Assembly (NCBI RefSeq): GCF_022179125.1
Contig: NZ_BPQG01000081.1
Location: forward strand, 1-60,678
DNA: 60,678 nt
Reading direction: 5' to 3'
Source: Methylobacterium cerastii
Lineage (GTDB): Bacteria; Pseudomonadota; Alphaproteobacteria; Rhizobiales; Beijerinckiaceae
Below, piece by piece: positions 18,156-25,598 of the stretch; position 1 is the stretch's first letter; each line of letters opens with the position of its first letter. The notes below the pieces were generated by a model, which did not search any database, was not told the origin of the DNA, and saw only the letters and a program-made list of their open reading frames with translations. Made by a program: the position numbers and the translations under genes.

Positions 18156-19028
18156 ATGAACCTCTTCGCTCTGACCCAGGGGCCAGCCCGGCGCATCCTG
18201 CGCATCCCCCTTTCCCGGGCAATCCAGGTTCAGGTCGGGGCGCTATTCCGGCAGCAGGAAGCAGACTTCGTAACGTCGGCCGAGGAGGAGCACGCGTTCG
18301 ACGGCTCGTACACCCCGGACTTGGGAGAAAGCCTCGTCATCGCGGGCTACGACGACGTCGACAACATTCACCACGCCATCGAGCATCCCCTAGGCATACC
18401 GGAGATCCCGCCGGATCCGGCCGCGTTCGAGACAGTCAAGGCGCTCTTCGTAGGCTATCGCTCCGATGGGGGCGAGCCTAGCGCGCTGATCCAGGGCTTC
18501 AACCGCCGCAGGATCATATCCCCAACCGGATTCACCCTGCTCCATTCCGCCGACACCTACCGGATGGTTGACAGTGTTGGGTTGACCCTCGACAACCGGC
18601 TCGCGGCGATGCTGGTCGGGACGAACCTCAGGTTTTTGAGCTTTCACGTCGTGCGCCAGATCCTCGACCTGAGCGCCTATTTCGCCGAGGCCACGGTTCC
18701 CGAGCTGCGAGCCTTCGCGCGCACCGCGGGCATCCACGTCGCGAACGAGGAGGCCTTCGTGGCGCTCGCCGACACTTGGGTCAGGAAGAAGGTGACCTTG
18801 ATCGGCCGAAACCGAATTTTGGATACAGTGAGTTCGGCGGCGATCCGCGACGCTGCCCTCGCATTCGGCATCGAGATCGAGACGGTTCAGGTGAATGGCC
18901 GGGAGGCCATCTCCCTGCCGGGCGCCAAGGCCGATCTGAAGATGCTCCTGAAGTTCCTCGACGAGGACTACTACCGCTCGCCCATCCAGGGCCGGAACTA
19001 CGTGACGAACTCGAAGCGCCCGATTTGA
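18156..19028 (+). CDS. kwaB: KwaB-like DUF4868 protein of a Kiwa anti-phage system
   Basis: 290 residues, soluble, close to the roughly 300-residue length of KwaB. The C-terminus (LKFLDEDYYRSPIQGRNYV, then TNSKR) matches the conserved end of DUF4868 proteins as I remember it. The middle (about 135-200) is a helical region with GFTLLHSADTYRMVDSVG. In Kiwa, KwaB is the DNA-binding effector that acts against incoming phage DNA together with membrane KwaA. A GGAGGT ribosome-binding site lies inside the end of the upstream gene, so the pair is tightly coupled. The C-terminal motif is seen; the mechanism is from the family. Confidence 0.72.
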   Translation: MNLFALTQGPARRILRIPLSRAIQVQVGALFRQQEADFVTSAEEEHAFDGSYTPDLGESLVIAGYDDVDNIHHAIEHPLGIPEIPPDPAAFETVKALFVGYRSDGGEPSALIQGFNRRRIISPTGFTLLHSADTYRMVDSVGLTLDNRLAAMLVGTNLRFLSFHVVRQILDLSAYFAEATVPELRAFARTAGIHVANEEAFVALADTWVRKKVTLIGRNRILDTVSSAAIRDAALAFGIEIETVQVNGREAISLPGAKADLKMLLKFLDEDYYRSPIQGRNYVTNSKRPI

Positions 19029-19090
19029 TCCCGTTCCGTTTGCCCCACCCGGACCGACGGATATGCTTGGGGGCAGCGTTACGTTTGAGG

Positions 19091-19617
19091 ATGACCTCGC
19101 CGGTCATGGGCGACGTGACAAAGGCGACGGAACTCGCCGCCCGCATCGAGGTCGTCCCGACGCTCCTGGAGGTGATCTGCCAAACCACGGGTATGGGCTT
19201 CTCCACCGTCGCCCGGGTGACCGAGGAACGCTGGATCGCCTGCGGCGTCCAAGATGACAGCGGTTTCGGGGCTTACCCCGGGCGACAAGTTCGGCGTCGA
19301 GACGACCCTCGGCAACGCTGGAGGCTAATCCGTGCGTTAACCTAGTCGTGTTGAACTTCGCCATGCCGAGCATGAACGGGGCCGAGGCCTACATCGACAT
19401 CCTTAAGCGGTAGCCGGGGATGGCCGTGCTATTCGTTACCGGCTTCGCCGGCACCGCCGCAATGGCCCAGGCCAGCGCGGACGGGGTCAAGGCCATCATG
19501 CTGAAGCCGTTCCGGGACGGCGAGTTCGAACGAAGGTCGCAAGAGCGCTTGCTGCCCGAGCCACGCTTGTCCCGCGGCTCGTGTCGGACCGGGGCAGCAG
19601 GGACGAGGCTTCGATGA
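19091..19617 (+). pseudogene. Remnant of a GAF-domain hybrid sensor kinase (GAF plus receiver pieces)
   Basis: From ATG 19091 the frame encodes the start of a GAF domain typical of bacterial hybrid kinases (TTGMGFSTVARVTEERWIAC). Near 19265 the frame shifts: the next expected motif (LTPGDKFGVETTL) is in the +1 frame. From about 19348 a receiver-domain C-half follows (FAMPSMNGAEAY...VLFVTGFAGTAAMA...LKPFRDGEF) with an internal TAG at 19411-19413. The whole kinase core is missing. It is dead by deletion, frameshift and stop. Confidence 0.75.
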
Positions 19618-19821
19618 TCGGAGCTGGACCACCGGGTTTCCGCCCCCCTTGCGCCGCCGTCGCGTCGTTGACGTGCCCTCATGCGGCACCCCTCCTTTTC
19701 GCCCTGCTCGGACATCCATGGGGCATTCGGTCCTGAAACCCTTGCGGCCCAATATTGATCGGCCCCCTTGGTAGTGGTCCGCCCTGAAGTATGGCTTTTG
19801 AGCCGACAGAGGACGGAACCT

Positions 19822-19890
19822 ATGGCGCAAAGACCCAAGCCCGAGGAGATCGTGAGCAAACTGCGTCAGGTCGACGTGCTGGTCTTAAAA
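19822..19890 (+). pseudogene. IS3-family orfA stub
   Basis: ATG 19822 opens with MAQRPKPEEIVSKLRQVDVL, the characteristic N-terminus of IS3-family (IS407-like group) orfA transposase proteins. Similarity is lost after about 20 codons, and no orfB is present. The upstream stretch 19768-19800 (TGGTCCGCCCTGAAGTATGG) may be the end of that IS. It marks a rearrangement point next to the decayed genes. Confidence 0.6.
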
Positions 19891-19939
19891 GGACACCCGT
19901 CACCAGATGCGGTATTATGGGTCGACGCTGATCGGCATC

Positions 19940-20461
19940 ATGACCGTGTCCAAGGCCAAGGGCATCACCTTCGTCGTCACCCGTCGGATCGACAACGACC
20001 GCTCAGCGGACGACTACCTGCAGTACGTGAACGCCGACGGCACCCCGAGCTACGAGTTCATCAAGAAGTCGACCGGCCGGTAGACCCTGCCCAACGACAA
20101 CTTCGTCACGACCGGTGACCTGCCCCTCCTAGTGACGTCCCGCTACATCGTCTGCCAGGTCACAGGCACCGAGATCCGCATGTACGACTTCACGGGCGCC
20201 ATGGTCCGTACCGGGAGTCGGAACCAGAACTCGAACGGCACGGCGAGCAATTTCAGCTTCGTGCACCTGCCCCAGTTGGACGCCCTCGGGTACCGGGCCA
20301 ACGATTACGCCGTGACGTACGCCAGTTTCGACTACGGGCAGACTTGGTAGTCGATCGACACCTGGGGAGCCCGGGGATCGAAGAAGCCGACCATCCTGCG
20401 GCCGCCTCACGACCCCCATAACGCCGAGCTCGCCTCGTGCCGGCCGCTATTCATCACGTGA
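19940..20461 (+). pseudogene. Decayed ORF with an Asp-box motif and two amber stops
   Basis: One frame stays open in character from about 19910 to TGA at 20459-20461, apart from TAG codons at 20081-20083 and 20348-20350. The peptide has a beta-rich composition and contains SFDYGQTW, an exact Asp-box/BNR motif (SxDxGxTW) found in sialidase-like propellers and some phage tail or fibre proteins. The 5' end is replaced by the IS3 stub, so the native start is lost. It ends 8 bp inside the convergent gene at 20454. I do not recognise the family. Confidence 0.5.
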
Positions 20462-21071
20462 TGTCGAAGGCCTGCTCGAACGTGGGCCCGAAGGCGTCGA
20501 GGGCGCCCCCGGTCGCCAGGCCGTCGAAGTCGAGCGTCTGGGGCTGGAACGACACCTCGTTCACGATCAGGGCGAGGACCTCCAGCGGCTGCCCGGGGCG
20601 CTTGCGGACGAGGGCCGGGGGCTCGCCGGGCTTGAGCGTCACCCACGAGACGTCGGGCTCCTGCATGGCCTTCGCGGTGTAGCCCCGCGGCAGATTCCCG
20701 AAGTTGTCCCGGGGCGCCTTCGGACCGGGGACGATGGGCCCCCGCTTCGTCGTGAACGGGTCGCCGGCGTGCCGGGTGCCTCCGAAGACCTGCAGGTAGA
20801 GGTAGGACGCCGTCCGGTCCTTCAGATAGATCAGCACGGACGGGTCGCCGCCGCCCGTCCGGATCGAGGCCTTCATCACGCCGACCCCCTCCAGCGTGAA
20901 CTGCGTCGGGCGGTCGAAGCTGGTCATCATCCCCTGCCGGACGGCGTCCGCCCCGGCCTCGCCGGCCCGATTCAGGGCCTCCACAACCGCCGGCGCGAAC
21001 GCCTTCGCCATGTGGTCGTCGACCTGGCGTTCGAACCCGGCGACGTCGATTTCCAGGGCGATCTTCAGCAT
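20454..21071 (-). CDS. Putative phage virion/tail-associated protein
   Basis: 205 residues from ATG 21071 (MLKIALEIDVAGFERQVDDH). The long in-frame extension to 21644 lies antisense to another gene and is rejected. The N-terminal helix-rich segment followed by a beta-rich segment with GGTRHAGDP and a long hydrophilic loop is the composition of small tail-completion or minor tail proteins of tailed phages, but no diagnostic motif is seen. It lies at the left of the integrative-element gene set, divergent from the gene at 21199 across a 13-bp inverted repeat. The phage origin is inference. Confidence 0.45.
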   Translation of the reverse strand: MLKIALEIDVAGFERQVDDHMAKAFAPAVVEALNRAGEAGADAVRQGMMTSFDRPTQFTLEGVGVMKASIRTGGGDPSVLIYLKDRTASYLYLQVFGGTRHAGDPFTTKRGPIVPGPKAPRDNFGNLPRGYTAKAMQEPDVSWVTLKPGEPPALVRKRPGQPLEVLALIVNEVSFQPQTLDFDGLATGGALDAFGPTFEQAFDIT

Positions 21072-21112
21072 GCCTTGAGCCTGCGGACGGCGTCCGCAAC
21101 GGACAACCCCGC

Positions 21113-21144
21113 TCCGGACGGTGTCGGCCCGGACACCGTCCGGA
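21113..21144. promoter_or_regulatory. 13-bp perfect inverted repeat in a divergent promoter region
   Basis: TCCGGACGGTGTC (21113-21125) and its exact complement GACACCGTCCGGA (21132-21144) are separated by 6 bp. It lies 42 bp upstream of the minus-strand gene start and 55 bp upstream of the plus-strand one. This is the position of an operator controlling both. Confidence 0.6.
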
Positions 21145-21198
21145 TTTGCCGATTTCGGCCCCGAGGGGGAGAATCCCTCATCCCCCCCGGAGGCCGCC

Positions 21199-21570
21199 AT
21201 GCAACAGCTTATGACGACGTTTCCCGAGCCCGGCACGCCGGTCCCGGACCCCATCGAGAGTACATCCGCACAGGCGGCCGCCGGGCGTCGCGGTGAGGCC
21301 GAGCGCAAGCGGATCGAGCGCGCCGCCCGCAAGGCCGAGGGCCTGCCGGACCCCCGCCTGGTGGACAACGCCATCGCATCGGCCCTCGCGACCGTTCTGA
21401 AGAAGGGCAATGCTGCCGTGCGCATCCAGGCGAATGGAGGCGATCTGCGGAAGTTCCGGCTTCCGCTTGAGGCACTCATGCAGGAGGCCATGGCCACCCT
21501 CACGCTGGGTCGCCACGTAGATAAAAAGACGGCCAGCAAGGTGCTCTCGCAGCGCCTCAAGCTCGTCTGA
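21199..21570 (+). CDS. Hypothetical protein, Ala/Lys-rich
   Basis: 123 residues from ATG 21199, with CCGGAGG (21188-21193) as ribosome-binding site. It is rich in Ala, Arg and Lys, with helical segments at about 28-48 (GRRGEAERKRIERAARKAEG) and 55-110. No signal peptide, membrane segment or known motif is seen. The basic charge is compatible with nucleic-acid binding, but nothing specific supports this. It belongs to the integrative element and is divergent from the putative virion gene. Confidence 0.6.
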   Translation: MQQLMTTFPEPGTPVPDPIESTSAQAAAGRRGEAERKRIERAARKAEGLPDPRLVDNAIASALATVLKKGNAAVRIQANGGDLRKFRLPLEALMQEAMATLTLGRHVDKKTASKVLSQRLKLV

Positions 21571-21764
21571 TGCCAACCGTTACAGCCGGTCGGCGTCCTG
21601 CTGATCTTTCGATTCAAACCCAAGAAGTAACGGGACGCTAACAACCCTCATAGGTATCCACCCGTTCCTGCATCCGGGCCAGGGACAGGTGTTGACTCCC
21701 CCTCGACGACGAGTCCGCGAGCTGAGATCGTCTCCTCAACGCCCGAGCCCAAGGAGCCCCGCTG

Positions 21765-22082
21765 ATGTCGATCTCCGCCTACAACATCGCCGCCCCCTTC
21801 GACGCAGCGGGCCTCGGTCTGGCTGGCGTCCTTCACCGGGCTCGCCAGGACCGCCTCGCCGCTCAGGCCCACGCCGACGCCGTGCAGGCAAACCGGAACC
21901 TGACCGCCGCCACCCGCGCTGCCCGGGCCGTCGAAGCCCTGCGTGGCGTGCTCTTCGCGACGCAGGCGGAGAATGCCGCCCTGGACCAGGAAAACGCCGA
22001 ACTGAAGCGCGCGCTCGCGGTCGCCAGAGCGGAAACCCTGCGCGCCAAGGGCCTGTTGGTCCGCCACATGCGGGCCGCCTAA
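21765..22082 (+). CDS. Hypothetical coiled-coil protein
   Basis: 105 residues with an excellent ribosome-binding site (AAGGAG at 21751-21756). It is nearly all Ala/Leu/Arg/Gln-rich alpha helix; from about residue 65 onward (ATQAENAALDQENAELKRAL) it shows a strong heptad pattern, so a coiled coil is likely. It has no cysteines and no membrane segment. No family recognised. It is followed by tandem GTGTGC-rich sites and a bidirectional terminator. Confidence 0.65.
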   Translation: MSISAYNIAAPFDAAGLGLAGVLHRARQDRLAAQAHADAVQANRNLTAATRAARAVEALRGVLFATQAENAALDQENAELKRALAVARAETLRAKGLLVRHMRAA

Positions 22083-22087
22083 CGCGG

Positions 22088-22124
22088 CACACGGTGTGCG
22101 CACGTCAGCACACCGTGTGTGCAC
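22088..22124. repeat. Tandem 16-bp palindromic repeats (binding-site-like)
   Basis: CACACGGTGTGCGCAC (22088-22103) and CACACCGTGTGTGCAC (22109-22124) are two direct copies differing at two positions and starting 21 bp apart, two helical turns. Each contains an 11-bp palindrome (CACACNGTGTG). Together they also form a 12-bp perfect inverted repeat (22088-22099 / 22108-22119). The site begins 5 bp after a stop codon in a convergent intergenic region. Confidence 0.6.
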
Positions 22125-22188
22125 AGGGGGTAGCACAACACTTTTCCTCGGGGTGTGCGCCCGTGCCGCACCTCGGCATCCAGACATG

Positions 22189-22226
22189 AAAAAGGCCCGC
22201 TCCGATCATCTCGGGCGGGCCTTTTT
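22189..22226. terminator. Bidirectional terminator
   Basis: Perfect 12-bp stem AAAAAGGCCCGC (22189-22200) / GCGGGCCTTTTT (22215-22226) with T-runs on both strands. It lies between the plus-strand gene ending at 22082 and the minus-strand gene ending at 22241. Confidence 0.9.
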
Positions 22227-22240
22227 CTGAGCGGGGAGGC

Positions 22241-22867
22241 TCACATCGCGGGGGCGTACCGCATCGGGTCTTCCTCAAGGAGTTCGTCGATGACCCTCCT
22301 CAGGGTTTCCTCGTGCTCCCGGACGTTGGCCCGCTGCTCCGGAGTGACTTGGGCAGCAGCGCAAAGGGCGGACCGGTACTCGGTCAGCGTCGGCGTCAGG
22401 GGTAGGCCGTCGATCAGGCGGAGGCCGGCCATGTGGCTGCCGATGCGGTGGGCGCCGTGCTGGTCCAGCTTGAGAAGCTCGGACGCGTTTAGGCTGTTCA
22501 GCCAGGCGGACGCGGCCTCGTCCAAGCCCTCGGTGGTGGGCTCCTGATCGATGGTCAGCATGTCGTGGGCGAACCGCTCGGCGATGCAGCCGCGGGCCAG
22601 GATCGGATCGAGGGGAATCGGCGCCAGCATCGCCTTCGCGGCGGCGCCGGGTTCGGCCGCGACCACCGAGACGGCGGCGGTGGCGGATTCGGCCTTGGCA
22701 GCGATGCCGTCGAAGGCGTCCTCCAGACCGGCGTTGGCGCCGACCGGCGGGCGGAGGCTGTCCCGTACGGAGCGGAGCACCCAGCGGCCCCCCTCCCAGA
22801 CGGCTTTGACGGTGACGGCGGCCATCATGGCCATGGCGAGGGCGAAGAGGCGAAAAACGTTGCGCAT
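22241..22867 (-). CDS. Hypothetical membrane-anchored protein
   Basis: 208 residues with an N-terminal hydrophobic segment (FRLFALAMAMMAAVTVKAVW, about 5-24) that could be an uncleaved anchor, then a low-complexity Ala-rich region (about 50-85) and a helical C-terminal part ending EETLRRVIDELLEEDP. No family recognised. It is the last gene of a minus-strand unit of three (24150 to 22241), with a strong terminator directly downstream. Confidence 0.6.
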   Translation of the reverse strand: MRNVFRLFALAMAMMAAVTVKAVWEGGRWVLRSVRDSLRPPVGANAGLEDAFDGIAAKAESATAAVSVVAAEPGAAAKAMLAPIPLDPILARGCIAERFAHDMLTIDQEPTTEGLDEAASAWLNSLNASELLKLDQHGAHRIGSHMAGLRLIDGLPLTPTLTEYRSALCAAAQVTPEQRANVREHEETLRRVIDELLEEDPMRYAPAM

Positions 22868-22933
22868 GAGGGTGGGTGATCCTGCTCTCGGGGTGGGATT
22901 CGATTTTCGGGACGGGGACGAAAACGACCAGGT

Positions 22934-23255
22934 CTAGCCGTCGTCGGCCTTCCACTTGTCGGGGACGCGGACCCAGCGGCGCTTGCGGTTGCACCACGAG
23001 ATCGGGTCCCCCCCCATCCGGCATCCGCCATGAGTAAGCCCCGGCCCCGAGGGGCCCATGGATGGTGACGTCCAACAGGCCGCCGTCCGGAACCTCGACC
23101 CGGGCGACGAATCCGCCGCGGATCACGGTGAAGGCGTCGACCCGGCGGACGTAAGTCGGGACGTTCTTCGGGAGGATGTCGGCGACGTAGGCGTGGACGA
23201 TGAGGTCCTGCTCGTGCGTGACCGCGTCCGGATGAAGGGCGAAAGCGAGCTGCAT
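22934..23255 (-). pseudogene. Hypothetical gene interrupted at an 8-C homopolymer
   Basis: ATG 23255 lies one base after the stop of the upstream gene and opens MQLAFALHPDAVTHEQDLIV. In the read frame the sequence continues past SWRMPDGG into a Pro/Arg-rich run with no natural end. A one-base shift at the C8 tract 23008-23015 (G8 in the coding strand) restores DPISWCNRKRRWVRVPDKWK and a stop at 22934-22936, a natural 106-residue product. It is therefore a phase-variable gene, a recent frameshift or a sequencing error. The product is unrecognised; the C-terminal part is Trp/Arg/Lys-rich. Confidence 0.6.
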
Positions 23256-23256
23256 C

Positions 23257-24150
23257 TCAGACCCCGGCCGAGCCGAAGATCGCCGCCCGCAACTCGGCGC
23301 CGATCTGCCGCCGGTGCGCCCACACCGCGCGGAGGGCATGGGAGGCCTGGGTCTGGTCGAGCGCGTGCAGGCTGGCGACGACGTGGCCGGTGTGGCTGTG
23401 GGCGGCACTCCAACCGACGTTGTTCCGGATGGCGGCGCGGTCCTCGTCCAGGCCAGACAGGAGACGGCAGGCCTGCAGGACGGCGGCCCGGACGCCCTCG
23501 TCACCGGCGCGATCCCACCACTCCTCGATCCGAACCGCCCCAAGCCGCTTGATCACCTCGGCGATCATGAACTCGACTTCGTCCACGAGCTCGCCGGCCA
23601 GCCGGGCGTCCCGCTCCGACGGGCGATCCTTAAGAAGGCTGACCGCCCACTCCTGCTTCCTCTTTGTCCACGCCCACGGCTGCCCGTCGAGGCATGCCTT
23701 CAGGCGGGCGATGGCCCGCTCCCTCTCGGCTCTATGTGCCAGCCAATCGCGGTCGGCCTGCTGGACCGCCGCGATGCGCGCGGCCGCCTTTCCGGCCTCG
23801 ATGGCGTCGGCCGCGGATTCGGCGGCGGCGACGGCAGCCAGTACGTCCGCATCCTCGGGCGCCGGTACGGCCTCCCAGCACACGGGTGTGTGGTTGTCCC
23901 AGGAGAAGCCTGCGCCGCGCATTCCATCCCGGTCGGCCGAGTAGGCCCTGGCGAATGCAGCGGTCTCTCCCTCGCCGGTCCAGAGGGTGCGCAGGCCATT
24001 GCGCGTGCGGATCTCGCCGACACAGCGCCAGGAGAGTGCGAGGACGCCGGCGGGCAGGGCCTGCTCGACGGTGATGGGGCTGGTGCTGGTGGAGAGGAAG
24101 GAGGCCGCGATGGCCGCCATCCCGAGTGCGAGGATGATGAGGGTGAACAT
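23257..24150 (-). CDS. Hypothetical membrane-anchored helical protein
   Basis: The ATG at 24150 (MFTLIILALGMAAIAASFL) is chosen because it starts with a hydrophobic helix; the extension to 24177 would read through the operator palindrome. It has 297 residues. After the anchor there is a polar domain with two Trp/Cys sites (LSWRCVGEI, HTPVCWEAV), then a long Ala/Glu/Arg-rich helical region (about 105-175). No family recognised. First gene of the three-gene minus-strand unit, with an 18-bp palindromic site 19 bp upstream of its start. Confidence 0.6.
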   Translation of the reverse strand: MFTLIILALGMAAIAASFLSTSTSPITVEQALPAGVLALSWRCVGEIRTRNGLRTLWTGEGETAAFARAYSADRDGMRGAGFSWDNHTPVCWEAVPAPEDADVLAAVAAAESAADAIEAGKAAARIAAVQQADRDWLAHRAERERAIARLKACLDGQPWAWTKRKQEWAVSLLKDRPSERDARLAGELVDEVEFMIAEVIKRLGAVRIEEWWDRAGDEGVRAAVLQACRLLSGLDEDRAAIRNNVGWSAAHSHTGHVVASLHALDQTQASHALRAVWAHRRQIGAELRAAIFGSAGV

Positions 24151-24168
24151 GGGCGATGCGCTCCTTCG

Positions 24169-24186
24169 ATACGTCAACTGACGTAT
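24169..24186. promoter_or_regulatory. Operator-like palindrome ATACGTCA-AC-TGACGTAT
   Basis: Two perfect 8-bp arms around a 2-bp centre, 19 bp upstream of the minus-strand gene at 24150. It lies in the divergent region that also leads to the HTH regulator at 24425. The position fits autoregulated divergent control, but binding by that regulator is inferred. Confidence 0.6.
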
Positions 24187-24424
24187 TCAAGCACCCTGCC
24201 ATGCGTATTGAAATGGCACTCGGAGAACAAAGCGCAGGCCGAGACAATCAGGAATAAGTGGTGTATTTCTGGTATCACTTAATCTGGTGCACTTACCGAG
24301 ATACTACGACATTCGAATAAATTTAAATCCTTGCGGATACGCGGATTGGCGCTACCTTTTTGAAAAGAATCGACAAAGGCCATCCACGATTACTGCACCA
24401 AAGACCGTACTCAAGAGGAGCGAC

Positions 24425-25018
24425 GTGATCGATAGGCTACGGGCAGCCTGCAAGGCAGTCGGAGGCCAGAAGGTCTGGGCTGCCCGCAACGGGATAAGCT
24501 TCGGTTACCTCAATGACGTCATCAACTATCGCAAGACGCCTGGGGATTCGGTGCTGCGCAGCCTCAATTTGCAGCGTGCCGAGCTGACGTACGTGCTGCG
24601 TGAGCCGCTGGAGATTGCCATCCACGACGAGGATGGCGTGACGCTCGCGACGGCCTGGGCCATCCTGATGAGCGGCGCTCTCCACGATCCCTCTCGCCAG
24701 TGCAAGACGGAATACAAGTTCTACGACCTCATGGTCGGCGACCGACTTCTGACCGGGAGCGTGCAGGTCACATACAACGTGACCCCGGCGTATCGGGATG
24801 CCGGCGACCCGCCGCGGATGGTGGCCGCCCAGTTCGAGATCATCGCGCTCGATCAGGTCCGGGTCGACTGGATCGTCCCGGACCTATCATCCGGCGACGA
24901 GGTCGAAGGCCCGGGCTTCTTGCCCTGGCGCGATCCCTTGGAAGCCGCCGTCGTCGAGGTTCTCAGGGCAACCTCGGACCTCAAGGACGAAGTCGTCGCG
25001 CAGCATCGGGAGGACTGA
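24425..25018 (+). CDS. HTH transcriptional regulator of the integrative element
   Basis: The GTG at 24425 is chosen because it follows an AAGAGGAG ribosome-binding site and puts the HTH at the N-terminus; an in-frame GTG at 24287 would add 46 residues of AT-rich unlikely sequence. It has 197 residues. Residues 1-50 (IDRLRAACKAVGGQKVWAAR, then GISFGYLNDVINYRKTPGDS) form a lambda-repressor-like HTH with the recognition helix around SFGYLNDVI. The C-terminal domain of about 140 residues is not recognised and could bind a ligand or dimerise. Its stop is 1 bp from the next start, so it heads a seven-gene operon to 27177. Confidence 0.65.
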   Translation: MIDRLRAACKAVGGQKVWAARNGISFGYLNDVINYRKTPGDSVLRSLNLQRAELTYVLREPLEIAIHDEDGVTLATAWAILMSGALHDPSRQCKTEYKFYDLMVGDRLLTGSVQVTYNVTPAYRDAGDPPRMVAAQFEIIALDQVRVDWIVPDLSSGDEVEGPGFLPWRDPLEAAVVEVLRATSDLKDEVVAQHRED

Positions 25019-25019
25019 G

Positions 25020-25313
25020 ATGGCCTCCCTCTCATTCGTCGACGGGCTCTACCGCCTCGACGCCGCCCAGACACGTCGCCGGCTCGCCGACGCGATGGCC
25101 GTGGCCCGCGCCGGGACGGATGGGGACGCCGTCCGGCGCGTCGAGGCCGAGCTTCTTCGCACCGCGCGATGGGCAGTCCGGCATCTCGATCTCGCCATCG
25201 TCCAGGCCGAGCGCGCCGCCGCCCCGGAGGCCGAGGCTACGTACCAAGCGGTCACGACCACCGAGATCCTCGCGAGCGCCTTTCGCGACGACGAGCCCCC
25301 GCCGGGCTGCTGA
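25020..25313 (+). CDS. Hypothetical small helical protein
   Basis: 97 residues; the ATG lies 1 bp after the regulator's stop (TGAGATG), so the two are translationally coupled. All-helical composition rich in Ala and Arg (QTRRRLADAMAVARAGTDGD); acidic-proline tail (FRDDEPPPGC) with a C-terminal cysteine. No family recognised. Confidence 0.6.
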   Translation: MASLSFVDGLYRLDAAQTRRRLADAMAVARAGTDGDAVRRVEAELLRTARWAVRHLDLAIVQAERAAAPEAEATYQAVTTTEILASAFRDDEPPPGC

Positions 25314-25352
25314 ACTCTCAAGGCGAGCCCCTCATCCATTCCGGAGACAGCC

Positions 25353-25529
25353 ATGACCAAGCGGATCACCAAGGCCGTGAAGCCGGTCGCCCCATCCCGG
25401 CTGAGGATGGTGGCCATCGATGCCGATCAGGACGACGGCCGATTCCAGATGATCGTCCTCAAGGCCGAAGGCGCGGCCGCCGTCGAAGCCGGCATGCGCC
25501 TGGTCAAGGCCGCCCTCGGCAAGCCCTGA
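25353..25529 (+). CDS. Hypothetical 58-residue protein
   Basis: ATG 25353 to TGA 25529, preceded by CCGGAGA. It begins with a basic stretch (MTKRITKAVKPVAPSRLRMV) followed by an amphipathic segment with two Asp-rich turns (DADQDDGRF) and a C-terminal helix. Codon use is typical of the neighbours. It lies between coupled genes in the same operon and is likely real despite its size. No family recognised. Confidence 0.55.
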   Translation: MTKRITKAVKPVAPSRLRMVAIDADQDDGRFQMIVLKAEGAAAVEAGMRLVKAALGKP

Positions 25530-25542
25530 GCACCTCGCCGAC

Positions 25543-25562
25543 GCGCCCGGCGGCAGGGGCGC
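25543..25562 (+). repeat. Leader hairpin, copy 1
   Basis: Stem GCGCCC (25543-25548) / GGGCGC (25557-25562) with loop GGCGGCAG, 36 bp before the start of the gene at 25599. A near-identical hairpin precedes the next gene. Confidence 0.6.
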
Positions 25563-25598
25563 TCCTCCCGATCAAGTTCCCCCAACATCGAGGTCGTC

